From Neelides folsomi (taxonomy: Eukaryota > Arthropoda > Collembola > Neelipleona > Neelidae): a DNA stretch of 64,000 nt. A program made the translations under genes and the position numbers. Under the pieces are notes generated by a model. It was given only the letters and a program-made list of their open reading frames with translations. It had not been told where the DNA came from and made no database searches. Shown piece by piece: positions 40,380 through 53,007 of this stretch (within the stretch, counting starts at the first letter, position 1; the number at the start of each line of letters is the position of its first letter). The stretch covers positions 28,454 through 92,453 of the forward strand of contig JAQGBZ010000250.1 of NCBI GenBank assembly GCA_034687125.1. The letters run 5' to 3'.

Positions 40380-40709
40380 TCAAACATTGACACAGCGATA
40401 ATTGCTTTCATCGGTCACATTGAGGTTGGAGTGGATTTTACGGTTTTGATTAACTTTAAGTTGCGAACGAGGCTTTGACCTACGTAATAATAATAAATGA
40501 CTAGTATTTGCCAATTATATGCAATCCTTATGCAATGTGTGCAGCATGTGAAATGAAGTGGCAAAATGCTTACGAGATCCCAACATTTTACTCATCAAGT
40601 TCGGCATTGGAATTCACGCACTTGTCCAACCAGCTAATCAACATCTGAAGCTCATTCAAACAATCATAAGCACAATTGACGTTATCTCTCGGTATGTAAC
40701 TCCAATAAA
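40380..40709 (-). CDS. Candidate 3' end of an unrecognised gene (two exons)
   Basis: Tentative. A minus-strand segment 40709-40592 follows a reasonable acceptor (TTTCTAG) and ends at a GTAAAA donor. It reads open with a protein-like composition (AYDCLNELQMLISWLDKC). A second segment, 40479-40380, follows an acceptor (TTACGTAG), joins in phase, and ends in TGA after ESNYRCVNV. Together they would give the last ~71 residues. The upstream part was not found. The plus strand is also open across much of the first segment, which weakens the case. Confidence 0.25.
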
Positions 40710-41908
40710 CTAGAAATTTATTATATTCGAATTCCACATTTAATCACGCCGTAATTCCCTTTAATACTAGTTAAGATTCGCGAGATAAAATAACATTAGG
40801 TTTAAGTTTAAAAACTCAACAAAAATGGTGTAGGCATTTTGTTGAAAAAGTTAATTGTGAATCCAATATAGTTTAAAGTAGTTGTTGAGCAATTGGCTCT
40901 CATTTTCAATTAGTTTTATAAGATAACGCTAATTATACTAAAGGCTTGATTGCATTTAAAATCATCATTATAGATATAACTCAAGTTTAAGACTCAAGTT
41001 CAAGTGTACGTGATCATTTTGTGAGTTGGATCTGACAGACCTTGTTGACTTGTGCTTTTTTCAAGTTCATTTTTATGTACGTGTGAATTATAAATCAGTG
41101 AATCATTCAATTTAAAATAATCATTTCGCAAAGTTTCTCCTATTGAATTAACAACTTTCTTATTGAGGCTCTAATCGTAGTTTCTAAAAATAATCAATAT
41201 GCGTAGAATTCCTAATTCAACTACCCTTAATTACGTAACAGAAATCAATTAAGTATTACTTTTTATTATTAAAATAAAAATTCCTAGAATTCTAAACTAA
41301 GTATTCTAAACTAAGTATTCTAAAAATAGAAGATTTAATTTCTTACGGAGACTACTCAAGAACTTACAATTAAGTGTGAACTTTTCTAGCTTTGAACATC
41401 ATAACGATTCCTAAGCTAAGAATGGAATTAAAGAGTAAAAAGGAAGAGGACTGACAAGTGAACTTGGTTTAAAGATTGATTAAAGGTGTATCTCCTTGGT
41501 CGACTGCCCTCCTGATTGTGAGAACTCGGATAACAAGGGGGATTAAAAAGGGTATTGGGCGGAGATGTGTGAGAGATGGTGAAGGAGGAAGGAGAACTCT
41601 TTCTGCTCATCGACTCCTCTGTTGTGGTAGGGATTTAAAGGATCAGCTGGGGCGGGTGGAGTTGTCGAGGGTCGTTCAACTCATCCGCGACGTTTCCCAA
41701 GAATCCTCCTTGTGAGGAGATCCTTGGCCGTCCCCCTTGCAAGAAAGAAAAATATATATCTTCCGCAGTGAAGGAGAACGGCGACTCCTCCTCACATCCA
41801 GACAACCAGCGTGTCAACTCCCCTCTGAGATGACGAGGGTGGACGGTCGTGGCCGACTTCCGGATCCCCTGCCCCATCACCCTACATTCCTCACAAAGGC
41901 TTATTTAT

Positions 41909-42178
41909 TTAATTAGGAACCTCTGAGACAGAGACTCCTTCAAGGGCTACTCTAACAAACATGGAGAAAAGGCCCCATTGGGATCGTAAACTTTTATAAC
42001 CCTGTTTTCTTTTATTCCTTTGACAAAGGATCAAAACAAGGGAAGAGTTGGGTTCTGCAATCGACTCCTGAGTGGTTTCATTGACTTGGGGCAATTCCTC
42101 AATTTTTTGGAATTTGTGTTCGGAAAAGACTTGCGTCATCAATTGAGTTAATAGACGTGCAATTTCGACTTGCTCCAT
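41909..42178 (-). CDS. Candidate small protein upstream of the RalGDS-like gene
   Basis: 89-codon frame with an ATG start (MEQVEIARLLTQLMTQVF) and a TAA stop. The first ~50 residues have a plausible helical, acidic-basic mix; the rest is less convincing. It begins 208 bp from the divergent RalGDS-like start. No family recognised. It may be a real small gene, a first exon with a donor inside, or a chance frame in the GC-richer promoter zone. Confidence 0.25.
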   Translation of the reverse strand: MEQVEIARLLTQLMTQVFSEHKFQKIEELPQVNETTQESIAEPNSSLVLILCQRNKRKQGYKSLRSQWGLFSMFVRVALEGVSVSEVPN

Positions 42179-42386
42179 GATAATCAACACACGAGAGTCT
42201 ATTTGTGGAATGTGGCCCCTATCCGAGCTTTATTAGTATTCAAGTTTAAATGATTTAACCTTCCTGCTCTGGAATGTGATTCCTTGTGCACAAGTTCGGA
42301 ATATTTTTTTCCTCACTCATTTTCATCAATTGGCCTTTGAAGGAGGAAATCATTTTCGTCCTCAATTCTACGGGAAGGTTCTCTTC

Positions 42387-45342
42387 ATGGATGCAGGAGA
42401 ATCGGAATTGGCTGGAGGGGTAAGGAATATTTAATTAAACCTTAAACTCATTTTAAACTCATTTTTAATGATTTTATAAAAATCTATTTGTGCTTTACTT
42501 ACGACTGTAACTATAAAAATATTTTTATAATAGTAATAATTTAATGGATAATTTTTGTTAAATCAATATTACGGGATTGATTTTTTATCATTCAAATTAA
42601 ATTGATTATTTTTATCTAACTTAATGTTAGTTGAAATTAAGCATGTTTGTGAAAATTTGTATTTAATTATTATTTTCCAGGAACAATGTCGACTCTGGGG
42701 AGAGGAAAAAGACGAAGAGAGTGTTTGGGGAGTATTTTTGAAAAAGGTTCGATACCAGCGACCGTCCTCGATAGTTCAACTCGTTCAAGCGAGCGGAAAT
42801 CATAGTCTGAGCATCAGAGGAGAAGCAGGTCAAAAACTCGTCATCAATGGCCACAATGGTGACAATGGGGAAATTGCTCATCTCATGTGGGAGACGGTTC
42901 GAGTCCGAGTGCTCAAAGCTGGCACATTGAAGAGAGTCATTGAAGCTATTCACAATGAGGACAGCGACGTCCAGGCGACTCACTTGTCCGTCTTCCTTGC
43001 AACCTACAGGGCTTTCGCTACTCCAGCCGAGGTGGTCAGAGAAATCATTAGCGTGTACAAAACCTCAGACTCGGAAGGCCTTTCAAAGTATGAAATCCAA
43101 TTATTTAATCAATCAGATCGCTAAGATATGGCTAATAATCGGTTTATCTTATATGCTTACAATTTCATTTTGATTGATTATTTTTTTCTTTTTAGAACGA
43201 TGGTCGATGCGCTCAATGTGTGGATAGACTCATATTCCGAAGACTTTGAACGGGGAAGTGAAGGATATGAAATGCTCCAAAAGATCTTACTCCCTTTTGC
43301 ACAAGAAGAAAATCTCAAATCATTGTCTCTCAAAGGTGAGTGCCTATTAGCCTATTAGCCTTTTACTTTTTCTCTCAACTATATTTAATTGAATGGCAAT
43401 AAAAAGTTGAGTGCTTTCGCAAATTTTTTGATGTTTTGCTCTTGAAACAATTCGAATATTGGTAATTAAATTATGTTTGACTTTATGTTTTCAGTTCAAT
43501 ACAAACTTCGATCGAGACGGAAAATGAAAAAGTCTGCATCAATACATTCCTTACGAATTAACACTCCACTTCATATCAAGACATATTCTCTCCTCTCAAT
43601 TCCAGAAGCTCATTTTGCTCAACAGCTAACTTATTTTGACAAAGTAAGGAAATTGACAATATCAATTAATTCATCTGAGAGTTTAATTTATAGCATTTCT
43701 CTATAATTTTACTTTTTAATTACAGGAATTGTTCCTCAATTTGCGAGTTTGGGAGTGTCTAGGCGGTCTTTGGAAACGTCGTTGTGGTTGTCCAACAGTA
43801 GCAGCCAATGTGGAGCAATTTAATGCATTGAGTGGGCGTGTTGTTGCTTCAATACTTCTCGATCCTGTTGCAACTATCCAAGCTCGAGCGAAATGTCTTG
43901 AAAAATGGATCAAAATTTCCCAAGAGCTTCGCCATCTCAAAAACTTTTCTTCACTCAAAGCAATCATTTCTGCCCTGGAATCCAGTCCAGTTTACCGTCT
44001 CTCAAAAGTATGGCATTTGGTCTCAAAGGATCGCTTAGCCATTTTCACTCAACTCGCTCAAATCTTCTCGGAGGAAAACAATCGTCTTGCTCAGAGAACT
44101 TTGCTCGAAACAGAAGGAACGGCCAAATTTTCCACTCCAACCAAAAGCCCCAAAGAAAGACGTTTCTTTTCCAAAGTTCTCAGGGGCCCTCATGGAGCCA
44201 AATTATCAGCTGCAACTGAAAATGAAACTCCTAATGGAACTATCCCTTATTTGGGAACTTTTCTCACTGACCTTATTTATATTGATTCGGCTATCCCAGA
44301 CAAAGTCCATGGAAGTCTCATCAATTTTGATAAGAGAAGAAAGGAGTTTGAGATTCTTGCTCAGGTAGACATATTACAAATCTCATTCTATAAATTACAC
44401 ACTTTCTATAATAGATGTATCTATCCTATAAGTATTATATTTCAATTGGTACTAATGTTATCTTGTGTCAAAATTAATTTAAATTATTTTTCAGTTAAAA
44501 TTACTACAAGGATCTGCAAAAGGGTATCGAATTGATGAAGATCCCTATTTCACAACTTGGTTTAATTCACTGGTGATGTTAGAAGACAAAACAGCTTTCA
44601 ACCTCTCCACAACTATTGAACCTGAAAGGAACGTCGTTAAAGGGCACAAAAAGAACAATTCTTTTACTTCTAATTCTTCTTCGGAGAATATTGAACCAGG
44701 ACTTCAACGAAAGGTTTGTATTTTCAATTGTAATTTTACAACTTTTTATTATTTTAAAAAATTCATTAATTTAGCTGTTTATTGAATAAAACGAATGGCG
44801 AATTTTTACAATTTTTGTTAAATTCGTTTATGATTGTGAATAAGTATATTTAACAATAAGTGAAAATATTAATATATTCATATATTTGATCTTAGGGCTC
44901 AATTCCAAGTTCTAATGAGAGTTCCATCCTTTATGGTGCTACTGGTAGCGGAGGAAGTGGCTTAGGAATTTCCACGTCCAATCTCGCAGCTCAGTCCATC
45001 GTTGTGAAAGTGTCATCTCCGGCTAAAGGAGATGTAATGTACAAGTCCATGCTCGTCGACAACGCAGACCATACTCCCAAGATCCTCGCCCTCGCACTAG
45101 AAAAGCTTGGGCTTGAAGAAGAAGACCCTCGGAATTACAATTTAGTTCAAATTTTGCCTCACAAAGAGCTCAAAATCCCAACGAGTCAAAATGTCTTTTA
45201 CGCCCTTGACACCTCGGTGCAAAATGGGGAAATTCGACTCGAAGTTCGTCCAAATGGCTCAAACAACAATCACTCAAATCTCAACTTGAGTGGAATTGGC
45301 AAAGGGAGTTATTCGAGTAGAAACTCTACAAAGTCCAACTAA
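42387..45342 (+). CDS. Ral guanine-nucleotide exchange factor, RalGDS/RGL type
   Basis: Activates Ral GTPases downstream of Ras. Exons: 42387-42419, 42681-43087, 43196-43335, 43495-43643, 43726-44364, 44495-44713, 44896-45342; 2034 nt, 677 aa. The N-terminus (GEQCRLWGEEKDEESVWGVF) is typical of RGL proteins. A Ras-exchanger motif domain follows at about residues 60-170 (AGTLKRVIEAIHNEDSD, HLSVFLATYRAFATPAEVV). The CDC25 catalytic domain runs from about 215 to 470 (PEAHFAQQLTYFDKELFLN; FSSLKAIISALESSPVYRL; YLGTFLTDLIYIDSAIPD). A Ser/Asn-rich linker leads to a Ras-association domain at about 565-655 (IVVKVSSPAKGDVMYKSM). The first exon codes only 11 residues, so alternative first exons are likely. 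RGL1-like by layout. Confidence 0.95.
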
Positions 45343-46434
45343 AAACTCACTCAAACTCAATGAACGATTATTTTTATTGTATTAGACATCTTGCAGCTCT
45401 ATTGCGTGGTATGGTTTCTACTCTAAAGGGTCATTCCTATTAATGCTCATATTTCCTCATTTTTATATGAAAGAATGAGGAAAGATGGGCATCAAATGCA
45501 CCAGCTAATAGTTAAACATTTATTAGATTAGGTGAAACTGCAGTAAAATCCTCCTTTCATTGCATTGTGATTTGTTAAAAGGGAAATCAATAATGCTTGA
45601 TTTGGGGATTAGACTCAAATGTCCTATATATGTAGCTAGCCTATAATAGAAAGGAAACGGTGGGTAGGTATTCGTGAATTTGGGATTTTATAGCAAAGGG
45701 CGAGATTTGAGGCTGACTTGGATAAAAAAATATCAATATTAAGGCCAAGGACGAATCAATATTCTCGATTTAAGGCTATTTGCAATCACCCAAGAATGAA
45801 AGCAATTTATTTCTGTGATTTTATTTTTTAAACTTTTCTTATTCATATACGATTTTAAAATGCTTTGTTAGCACTTTTACTATTATTTTATATAGCATGA
45901 TTATATTATGCATTAGCTAAATGCGTAGACATTTTAATTACAAATAAAAATCACTCCAAGACCTTAATTAGCTTTTATCTTATAGTTTAAAGGGAATAGG
46001 CGAACTACAATAAAATACAAAAAGTATTCAATCATCGAATTTCGTATAACGTGCTTTATTTAGGTAGATAAATTTTTAAACAATTATTTTTACAAATAAG
46101 TAGACGAATAGCCAAACTGAGAAGGTATAAGTTTAACGAATATTTCGATATTTTAAAAAATGACCGACAAAATGGAATTTCACAATATTGTATTATTTTA
46201 TTAATTGCTATTTACGATAACTTATACAATGACTTGTTATTTTAAGTGTGTATTACAAATCACTGGATGAAATTACGTAAGACCAAGTGAAAATAAATGA
46301 GTTAGAATTGATTTTAAACAATTTTTTATTTTAACATCGCCTTGATAACTTTAATAAAAACATTTCAGTACAAATACTCTTACTCATGGGATCTATAATA
46401 CATGATATAATGACTAACAGGAAGTAAAAAATAA
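45343..46434. other. Tail-to-tail gap between the RalGDS-like gene and uS11m
   Basis: 1.1 kb AT-rich, without coding signal. A short inverted pair (CCTCATTTTTATATGAAAG..ATGAGGAAAGATG region, about 45450-45490) may form a weak hairpin. Nothing else is seen. Confidence 0.4.
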
Positions 46435-47272
46435 TTAAACTCTTCTTGCTTTCGGTGGCCTTGATGGATTAGCAGTAATTGGAGTTACGTCGCTTATGCA
46501 TACAATCTCCATTCCAGCCATTTGAAGCCCTTTAACAGAGCTCATTCTTCCTGGGCCGATCCCTTGGATTTTCAATCTAATAGTTTTTAATCCTTTGGCT
46601 TTGGCTATCTGGAAAATTATCATTGAATAGTAAATTATTATCGATTGGGCATTTTATTATGAATTTGATATTTTTAAAAACTGAATGAATTGAATTGTAA
46701 TTTACCGATGCAATAGATATAGCTGTAGCTTGAGCCGCAATATTTGTTCCTTTCCTGGCATTCTTAAATCCTTCGGCACCACAAGACCGAAAACAAATGC
46801 TTTCTCCTCTTGCGTCCGTGAAATGAATATGGGTGTTGTTCTTGGACGTTTTAATATGGCAAACGGGAAGCTCATCGAATCGAACTCCATCGTACAATTT
46901 GTTGGGAGTGTCAGCATCAGGAAACATCTCATCCCTTCGTCTATAAAATTAAACATACAAATAATTTGCAAATACTGGCAACATATTTCATCTGTGATAA
47001 TTATCGCCAATTTACAATTAAATAAGGAATAAAACAAAAAAATGAAATAACCTTTTGCTAGATATCATATCAATGTCAACAACATGTTCTCCGTGCGTTC
47101 CTTCGTCCATCTTTGGCATTGACTGTAAAATTGTCCTTTTTTCGTCATATTTGCTTCTCGTATTTATGAAAATTCCAGGCGAAACATTTAACAATAATTG
47201 CCTTTGAAGTTGTAGAACTTGAGGATATAACTGATTTAAACCCCGGACATTCAATAATTTAAATAAATTCAT
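46435..47272 (-). CDS. MRPS11: Mitochondrial small ribosomal subunit protein uS11m
   Basis: Component of the mitoribosome small-subunit platform. Exons: 47272-47052, 46940-46706, 46608-46435; 630 nt, 209 aa. The first exon codes an N-terminal extension suited to a mitochondrial presequence (MNLFKLLNVRGLNQLYPQVL). The S11 fold follows: HIKTSKNNTHIHFTDARGE, GFKNARKGTNIAAQATA, then LKTIRLKIQGIGPGRMSSVK and the C-terminal DVTPITANPSRPPKARRV, which matches the rRNA-binding end of all S11 proteins. It sits head-to-head with SNX3. Confidence 0.95.
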
Positions 47273-47862
47273 TTTAGCTAAAGATATTTACTTTTATTAT
47301 AATTAATCTGTTATATGTATTGTGTCTACTGTCTATAATCTTAAATACTAAAATTAATGATGTTTAAATCCATATTTAATGAACATTTTTAAAAGTGTTA
47401 TAAAATTAATTCTATATCTCGGCAATATTGGATGTGTGTTGTGTTTCCGATTTCCCACCAGAACTACCAGGAATTTGCTCCTTTATACAAACTTGCCATT
47501 GGATCTCTCATTCCCATCCCGTTGAGGGAAAATTAGCATTGCTGGCTGCTGGATGCTGGCGAAAAGTAGGAGTTTCCGAATACCACCAATTTAAATTAAA
47601 ACCCAATTACTTAATCATAGTTAAGAATATACCACGTTCTGTTCTAATTGTTATTTAGTTATTTGTTCCTTCCAATTGACCCATTCCAATTCTCCTTTGA
47701 CAGTTACCCAAAAACCCTACTTTCTCTTATCAAACTGTCATTTTTGCAGCTCCAAATCAATTTCCTTTCGGTGAGTCATTAAATGAATTAAAGGCTTATA
47801 ATTTATTCATCCTTATCACCTAACTTCCACTCGCACGAATTGTCCTTAATAGGTCAAAGACA
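47273..47862. promoter_or_regulatory. Head-to-head region between MRPS11 and SNX3
   Basis: 590 bp between divergent starts; candidate shared promoter. A less AT-rich segment lies at 47420-47570. The pyrimidine-rich CCTTAATAG just before the SNX3 ATG may be a splice acceptor of a non-coding first exon. Confidence 0.35.
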
Positions 47863-48786
47863 ATGGATGCAACTCGGAGACTCAACGTGAAAAAACAAAC
47901 TCTGGACGATGCTTACGCTGCACCAGCAAATTTTCTAGAAATCGATGTCATCAATCCAATTACTCATGGATTAGGGAATAAACGGTATACGGACTACGAA
48001 GCTAGGCTCCGGGTAAGACACTTTTTTCTTATTTTAATCCAATTTAATCATTTTACAATAATTTAACGCAATTCGTATTATATGGATGCTTATTTGAATA
48101 CAGACCAACTTGCCTGTTTTTCGTGTGAAAGAATCATCTGTTCGGAGAAGGTATTCATCGTTTATATCATTTTATTCAGATTACTCTCTTATAAAATATA
48201 TTCAAAATATAATTGTTTGAAAAAAGGTATTCGGATTTTGAATGGCTTAGAGGAGAACTTGAAAGAGACTCCAAGATTGTTGTTCCGCCGCTCCCTTCAA
48301 AGGCATGGAAAAGACAATTGCCATTCAGGTAAATCCGATTTGTCTTTATACTTTTTTGAACTAGATGATACAATTAATCAATAAATTTCTTGTATAAATG
48401 TTTTTATAATAATGCTATAATAAAATATTATGTATTGGACTTTTATAGATCTGATGAGGGAATTTATGATGAAGATTTTATTGAGGATAGGAGGAAAGGA
48501 CTTGAAATATTTGTGAACAAGTAAGCAACTACTTTTATATTTTATTAATATTTCGTCTATTATTTATTTATTTAGGATACTTATCGCTAGTTTGGCATTT
48601 AATCGTGTGTTTTATTTAATTATTCGTTTAAAGTGAAAGTTATTAAAAAGCAAGTTGTAATTTCTTTCGATTGTTAGGATCGCTGGTCATCCACTGGCTC
48701 AAAATGAAAAGTGCTTACATATGTTTTTGCAAGATCCAGTGATTGATAAGAACTACGTTCCTGGGAAGATGAGGAACACCCAGTGA
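47863..48786 (+). CDS. SNX3: Sorting nexin-3
   Basis: Early-endosome PX-domain protein that binds PI3P and recruits retromer to cargo such as Wntless. Exons: 47863-48012, 48104-48150, 48227-48328, 48449-48520, 48678-48786; 480 nt, 159 aa, close to human SNX3 (162 aa). It begins with the short tail DATRRLNVKKQTLDDAYAAP and FLEIDV. The PX domain then carries the PI3P pocket RRRYSDFEWLR and the PPLPSKA loop. The C-terminus AGHPLAQNEKCLHMFLQD is nearly identical to the family. Exon 2 is only 47 bp. The short extension after the PX domain rules out larger sorting nexins. Confidence 0.96.
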
Positions 48787-49897
48787 ATAGCATAGGATTT
48801 AAATCTCCCAATAATGTTGATTTCTCACTTATCAATCTTAATCCAGAATGCGAATGTAAACCAAACATTACATTCAGTGACCTAAACCTTGAATATTTTA
48901 AATAACAAAATTTAATTTATGTTAATTTCATATTTAATGTATGTATAACTATTTTGACTATACAATCTATATTCGATTTAGTAAATTAAATAAAATTATG
49001 AAAGAATTAAATATTTATTAGTTTCTTTCTATAAGCCTCAATCATTCCTATCTTAAATTTTTTTGAGTTTATGAATCAAGTTTATAATACTATACTACTT
49101 ACTAGATTATGCGTATATAAATATAATTATAAAAATAATCACTCGTGTTAAATTATCTATTTATTCGTAGCACTCATATACGAATCGAAATCCTTGTAAT
49201 TATTCTAAAAAAATATTTCCAAATTCGTAAGAATAGTGATTGTGCAGGAGTTTAGGGATTCTCTTTGAATAAGGCAATAGGTAGTGTAATTAACTATTAT
49301 TTAATTATTAAACCCATTTATTGTGTCCTGTGCCTTACCTACTCTAATTTTTAAGTTTAAATTGTTAAGCGGCTGTGAACGATTCTAATTAAGAATTATG
49401 TAAAGAACATACCATCACTTCTATGTGTATTTTAAATGTTATTCCATGTAAATTGTACACTGATTATTGTAGTTGACTGTATTAGGAATTTAATTACTAG
49501 TTATTTATACATATAAGTAAATACAATGCTGTCCAACAATCTTCATTTTTAAATTCTACTACATGAGTATATTGTATCTAATTATGTTTAAGTACTTATT
49601 TATTCTTACATATTGTTAATTTGTTAGTGGCTTAAAATAATATGTATGTAGCACTGAATAATTATGCTCGAGATGCTATAAATAAAGCAAAATGATTCAA
49701 TTATAATTAATTCTTGTGCGTTAAAAGTTAAACCCATATAAAAGAAAAAGAGTATAATGAACAGGCCAGGCAACTGGATTTTATTTTTTGGGATCAATCT
49801 TTTTGTACAAAATACAAAAATAACTACAAATTGTGGTTTTTTTAATTATTAAAAATCTCTACTCATTTTAGTACAAATCCTTTCCTGCCTTATAAAA
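48787..49897. other. Intergenic between SNX3 and the unrecognised gene
   Basis: 1.1 kb, AT-rich. AATAAA motifs near 48979 and 49680 are possible poly(A) signals. No coding signal. Confidence 0.45.
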
Positions 49898-52728
49898 ATG
49901 GCTGAATTTCCTGACATTCCTCGCCATATATTTAGTCTTAAAGAACTTTCAATTTTAGATGGGTTCAAGGACCATTATTTGGAACTAACGAAAGATTTAA
50001 ATGCTAACTATGAGGTGAAAATTTTCAGTAGGAACGAAAAAGACGACAACTTTAATCACACATTGATATATAACTTAGCAAAAACAAGGTTTATATTAAA
50101 CAAATATCTTTTACAAAACAACATAATTAACATTTATATAAATGGCCGATTTTAAAATATAGAGCACAAAACGACGTTGTTGTGAGTTATGGCTATATGT
50201 TCTGGCAAAGATTTTTTAAAAAGAGTCAAAAAGATGAAAAATCATTAACGGTTCATTTTGATGAAGAAGGTAAAAAATTAGTCCTATTTATCAAAGCATA
50301 TATTTTATTTTATCTACTCTACACATATTGCATTTTTAGCTTATAATATTATATATGTATTAAAGTAATTGTAACTCTTGATCTTAATTGCTTACTTCAA
50401 GTTGTTGAAAAGTCAGATGAGATCGGAGACATTGCTGGAAAAACGAGAGAAGTCTCCAGAAGTATCGTTTCACTCAGCAACGCTCACCAGAGAAGAGTCA
50501 TTAGAAAGATGTTGAGATCAGGAAAGTTTGAAAAGTTAAAGCAAAATGTTCCTGTCATTGAAGACGAAACAATTTATGATTGGCAAGTTTGTCTAAATTT
50601 AATTGCAATCTACATTCCATTGATTTGATAATTAATGATTACAATTACCGAATTAATTTCTCATCTTGAATTATTAAAAAATATAATTTATATCAACTTT
50701 TATAAATAATTATAGTGATTGTAGATTCCTCAAATTTTGGCAAAAGAACGGTCCAAGGTACTCTCAAATTACTTTTTTCTAAATTCTAACAACCAAATTA
50801 CCAATAAAGCCACACTATGTAATCTTTGTATATAACATAATTAATAAAACGAAATAAAAAATATATATTGTGAGGTTGTGAACATTATATTTAAGCAACA
50901 AGGTTAATTTACCTTTAAAATGTTAATTGATAATTGTCATAATACGTGTAATATGCATATTAATTAGCTTGTATTATGTTAATTAAACAGACCGAACAAA
51001 AATCCATCTTCATTTACTAGAGGTTACAAAGAAGAAATCGTCAATTTCGGAGCTACACTCGATTTAGTAGGAGAATTCATTGGCGGAAATTCGTCAACAA
51101 TCGAAGTGGCAGAGGAAATTTTGTTCATTCCTCTCACTGGTGTTGAAGCAAGCAATGTTGGGGAATTCCTTCCAAATGACAATCGTCCTTATGACCCCGA
51201 GGTTGGACTCGTTAGTGCTAAGATATGGATCTTCACTCTTTGCTATACGAGACTCATGGAGAATTATAAAATGAAAGAACAAGACTCACATAAAATTCTT
51301 GAACGTTACATGAGCTTTATTGTTGATATCAACAGAACTGTCGAAGAAGGTAATTTACTTATAAAGAAAATGCAGTTTAAAATTTAATCAACAATTAACC
51401 TAACCAAACCTATTAATTCATGTTATTATGCTTAAGCTAAAGAAGTACATTTATAAACAATGGTCTATTCGTCTAAATGAGCTAAATCTTTGTTTTGAAA
51501 TTATTAGCACTTGACTATGGATTAATTCATAGAAAGTTTGCTAAAGAGATCATGAGCATTATCATCAAAGTAGAGAGAATTATTGACCAGAAAGTCGACT
51601 CTGACACAAGTATTGAAAAAGTGGCCCAACAAGGCGAAGGGCTTAAATTGGAACGAGAAAGAAACCTTGATAATAAAATGATTGCCATCCGAGCGGGAGG
51701 TGAAAATGATTGGGGCAACTTTGTGGATCACAGTTATGAATTCCGCTTTGAAGCCATCCTTGATCTCCTTGTGGAATGTCAAACCGTTCTTTACCGCATC
51801 CGAGCTCAGCTTAAATTCCTTTCGGAAGACATTGAAAATCGTCGTTTTGACCCAAGCGACCCCAACTTTGTTGACTTGTTTGCTTTGCTGGTGGAAATCC
51901 TCTGTTACTTTGATCGTTCCAAAGAAACTTCCAAGGAACATTGGGCCAATTTGCAAAAGGTCGTGGGCACAATGGTCAAAGATGTGCGAAATTTCATCAT
52001 GAAGGGATTTCGCTTGGTGAGGAAGCTGATGGAAATTCGTGACATGGCACAGATCTGTACAGAGAAACTTAACGACGTTTCCAATTTTCGCGTATATTAT
52101 CTTCGTCATCGACCCAAGCCCCATTCTGGTAGTTTCCTTTCATGTGCGAGTCGAAAGAAAGACGTAGTGTTTCACCCTGATGATTTCAACAGACTTTTAT
52201 ATCCTGAACCGCTCTCACGGAACTTTATCGAAAATAGCAAACTAGAGTATTTAGTCATGTAAGGGAGTTTAATATAAATGTTTTTCTAAAATTGTGATGG
52301 AATGAAGTGGGAAAAAATGAGAAAATCTTATTGATTTTAACAGAAAGAAGGGGGATTTGCCGACCAATAAAGCTAAAGCTCAAAAAATTGAAGAGGAACT
52401 TGCTGCAAAGGCGAATGATGAAATCAAACCAATTCTCCTGAAGGCAACCGAAGCTGAGGATACTACAAAAGAATTCAAACTTGACAGAGAGATAATAGAA
52501 AAATTAAGAGACCAAGATCGAAAAAATTCTGGAAAAGAAGCCGAGGGACAAAGGAGTAGAAGAGAATCAGAAAAAAGTGAAAATGGCAAAGACTCCCATG
52601 CAGTCGCTTTCTTTAATTTGTCTAATAAAAAGGGAGATTCTCCCGATTTTTCGAAAAAAAATTCGACAACTTCTGTCAAAAGTGTTGATCAAAACTCTTC
52701 TCAAACTGGAGTAAAAGCCAAAAAATAA
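49898..52728 (+). CDS. Unrecognised 671-aa protein, 7 exons
   Basis: I do not recognise this protein. Exons: 49898-50088, 50163-50269, 50402-50582, 50716-50757, 50991-51349, 51508-52258, 52344-52728; 2016 nt. All phases agree if intron 3 is GC-AG (donor GCAAGT at 50583). The start MAEFPDIPRHIFSLKEL has no signal peptide, and no transmembrane segment is evident, so it is probably cytosolic. Residues about 180-450 look helical with conserved-looking blocks (GYKEEIVNFGATLDLVGEFI, RPYDPEVGLVSAKIWIFTL, HEFR-like SYEFRFEAILDLLVECQTV). The last ~128 residues are Lys/Glu/Ser-rich, with coiled-coil then disordered character (AKAQKIEEELAAKAND). Codon use and spliced layout match neighbouring genes, so it is a real gene. 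Function unknown. Confidence 0.85.
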
Positions 52729-53007
52729 ATTATGAACAAAATTATAAACTTGTGAATGAGATAAAAATGATATCAACTTTCAGTAGACACATTTCTTTTT
52801 TGCTCAAATAAAAACACTTGATAATTTTTAATATTTTAATTTGTCAAATATAAACGCACAATTCATCAAAAGTATGTAAAATACTACACCTAAATAAGAT
52901 TTTCGCATAAAGTTAACTAATATTTATAAAGACTTAGTTAAGTTAATAATTAATAATAATACATAACGATCACAGAAGCTTCGTGTGCGAAGGACAGGTC
53001 AATGAGA

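Larger units (their letters stand above)
39032..42386. other. Intergenic between GPR107 and the RalGDS-like gene
   Basis: 3.3 kb. The section 39032-40190 is very AT-rich with no feature. Two tentative minus-strand coding candidates are listed separately (40380-40709 and 41909-42178). The section 41470-41900 is clearly GC-richer than its surroundings, with no recognisable protein; it may be a promoter-proximal island for the gene starting at 42387. Confidence 0.4.

Noticed and set aside
43716-43967. Minus-strand frame over the Ral GEF
   Set aside because: Shadow of the CDC25 exon.
47428-47658. 76-codon plus-strand frame upstream of SNX3
   Set aside because: No family likeness and it lies in the MRPS11-SNX3 promoter gap; SNX3 itself starts normally at 47863.
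51522-52124. 200-codon minus-strand open frame
   Set aside because: Antisense to exon 6 of the seven-exon plus-strand gene, which has proper splice sites; the reverse frame has none.
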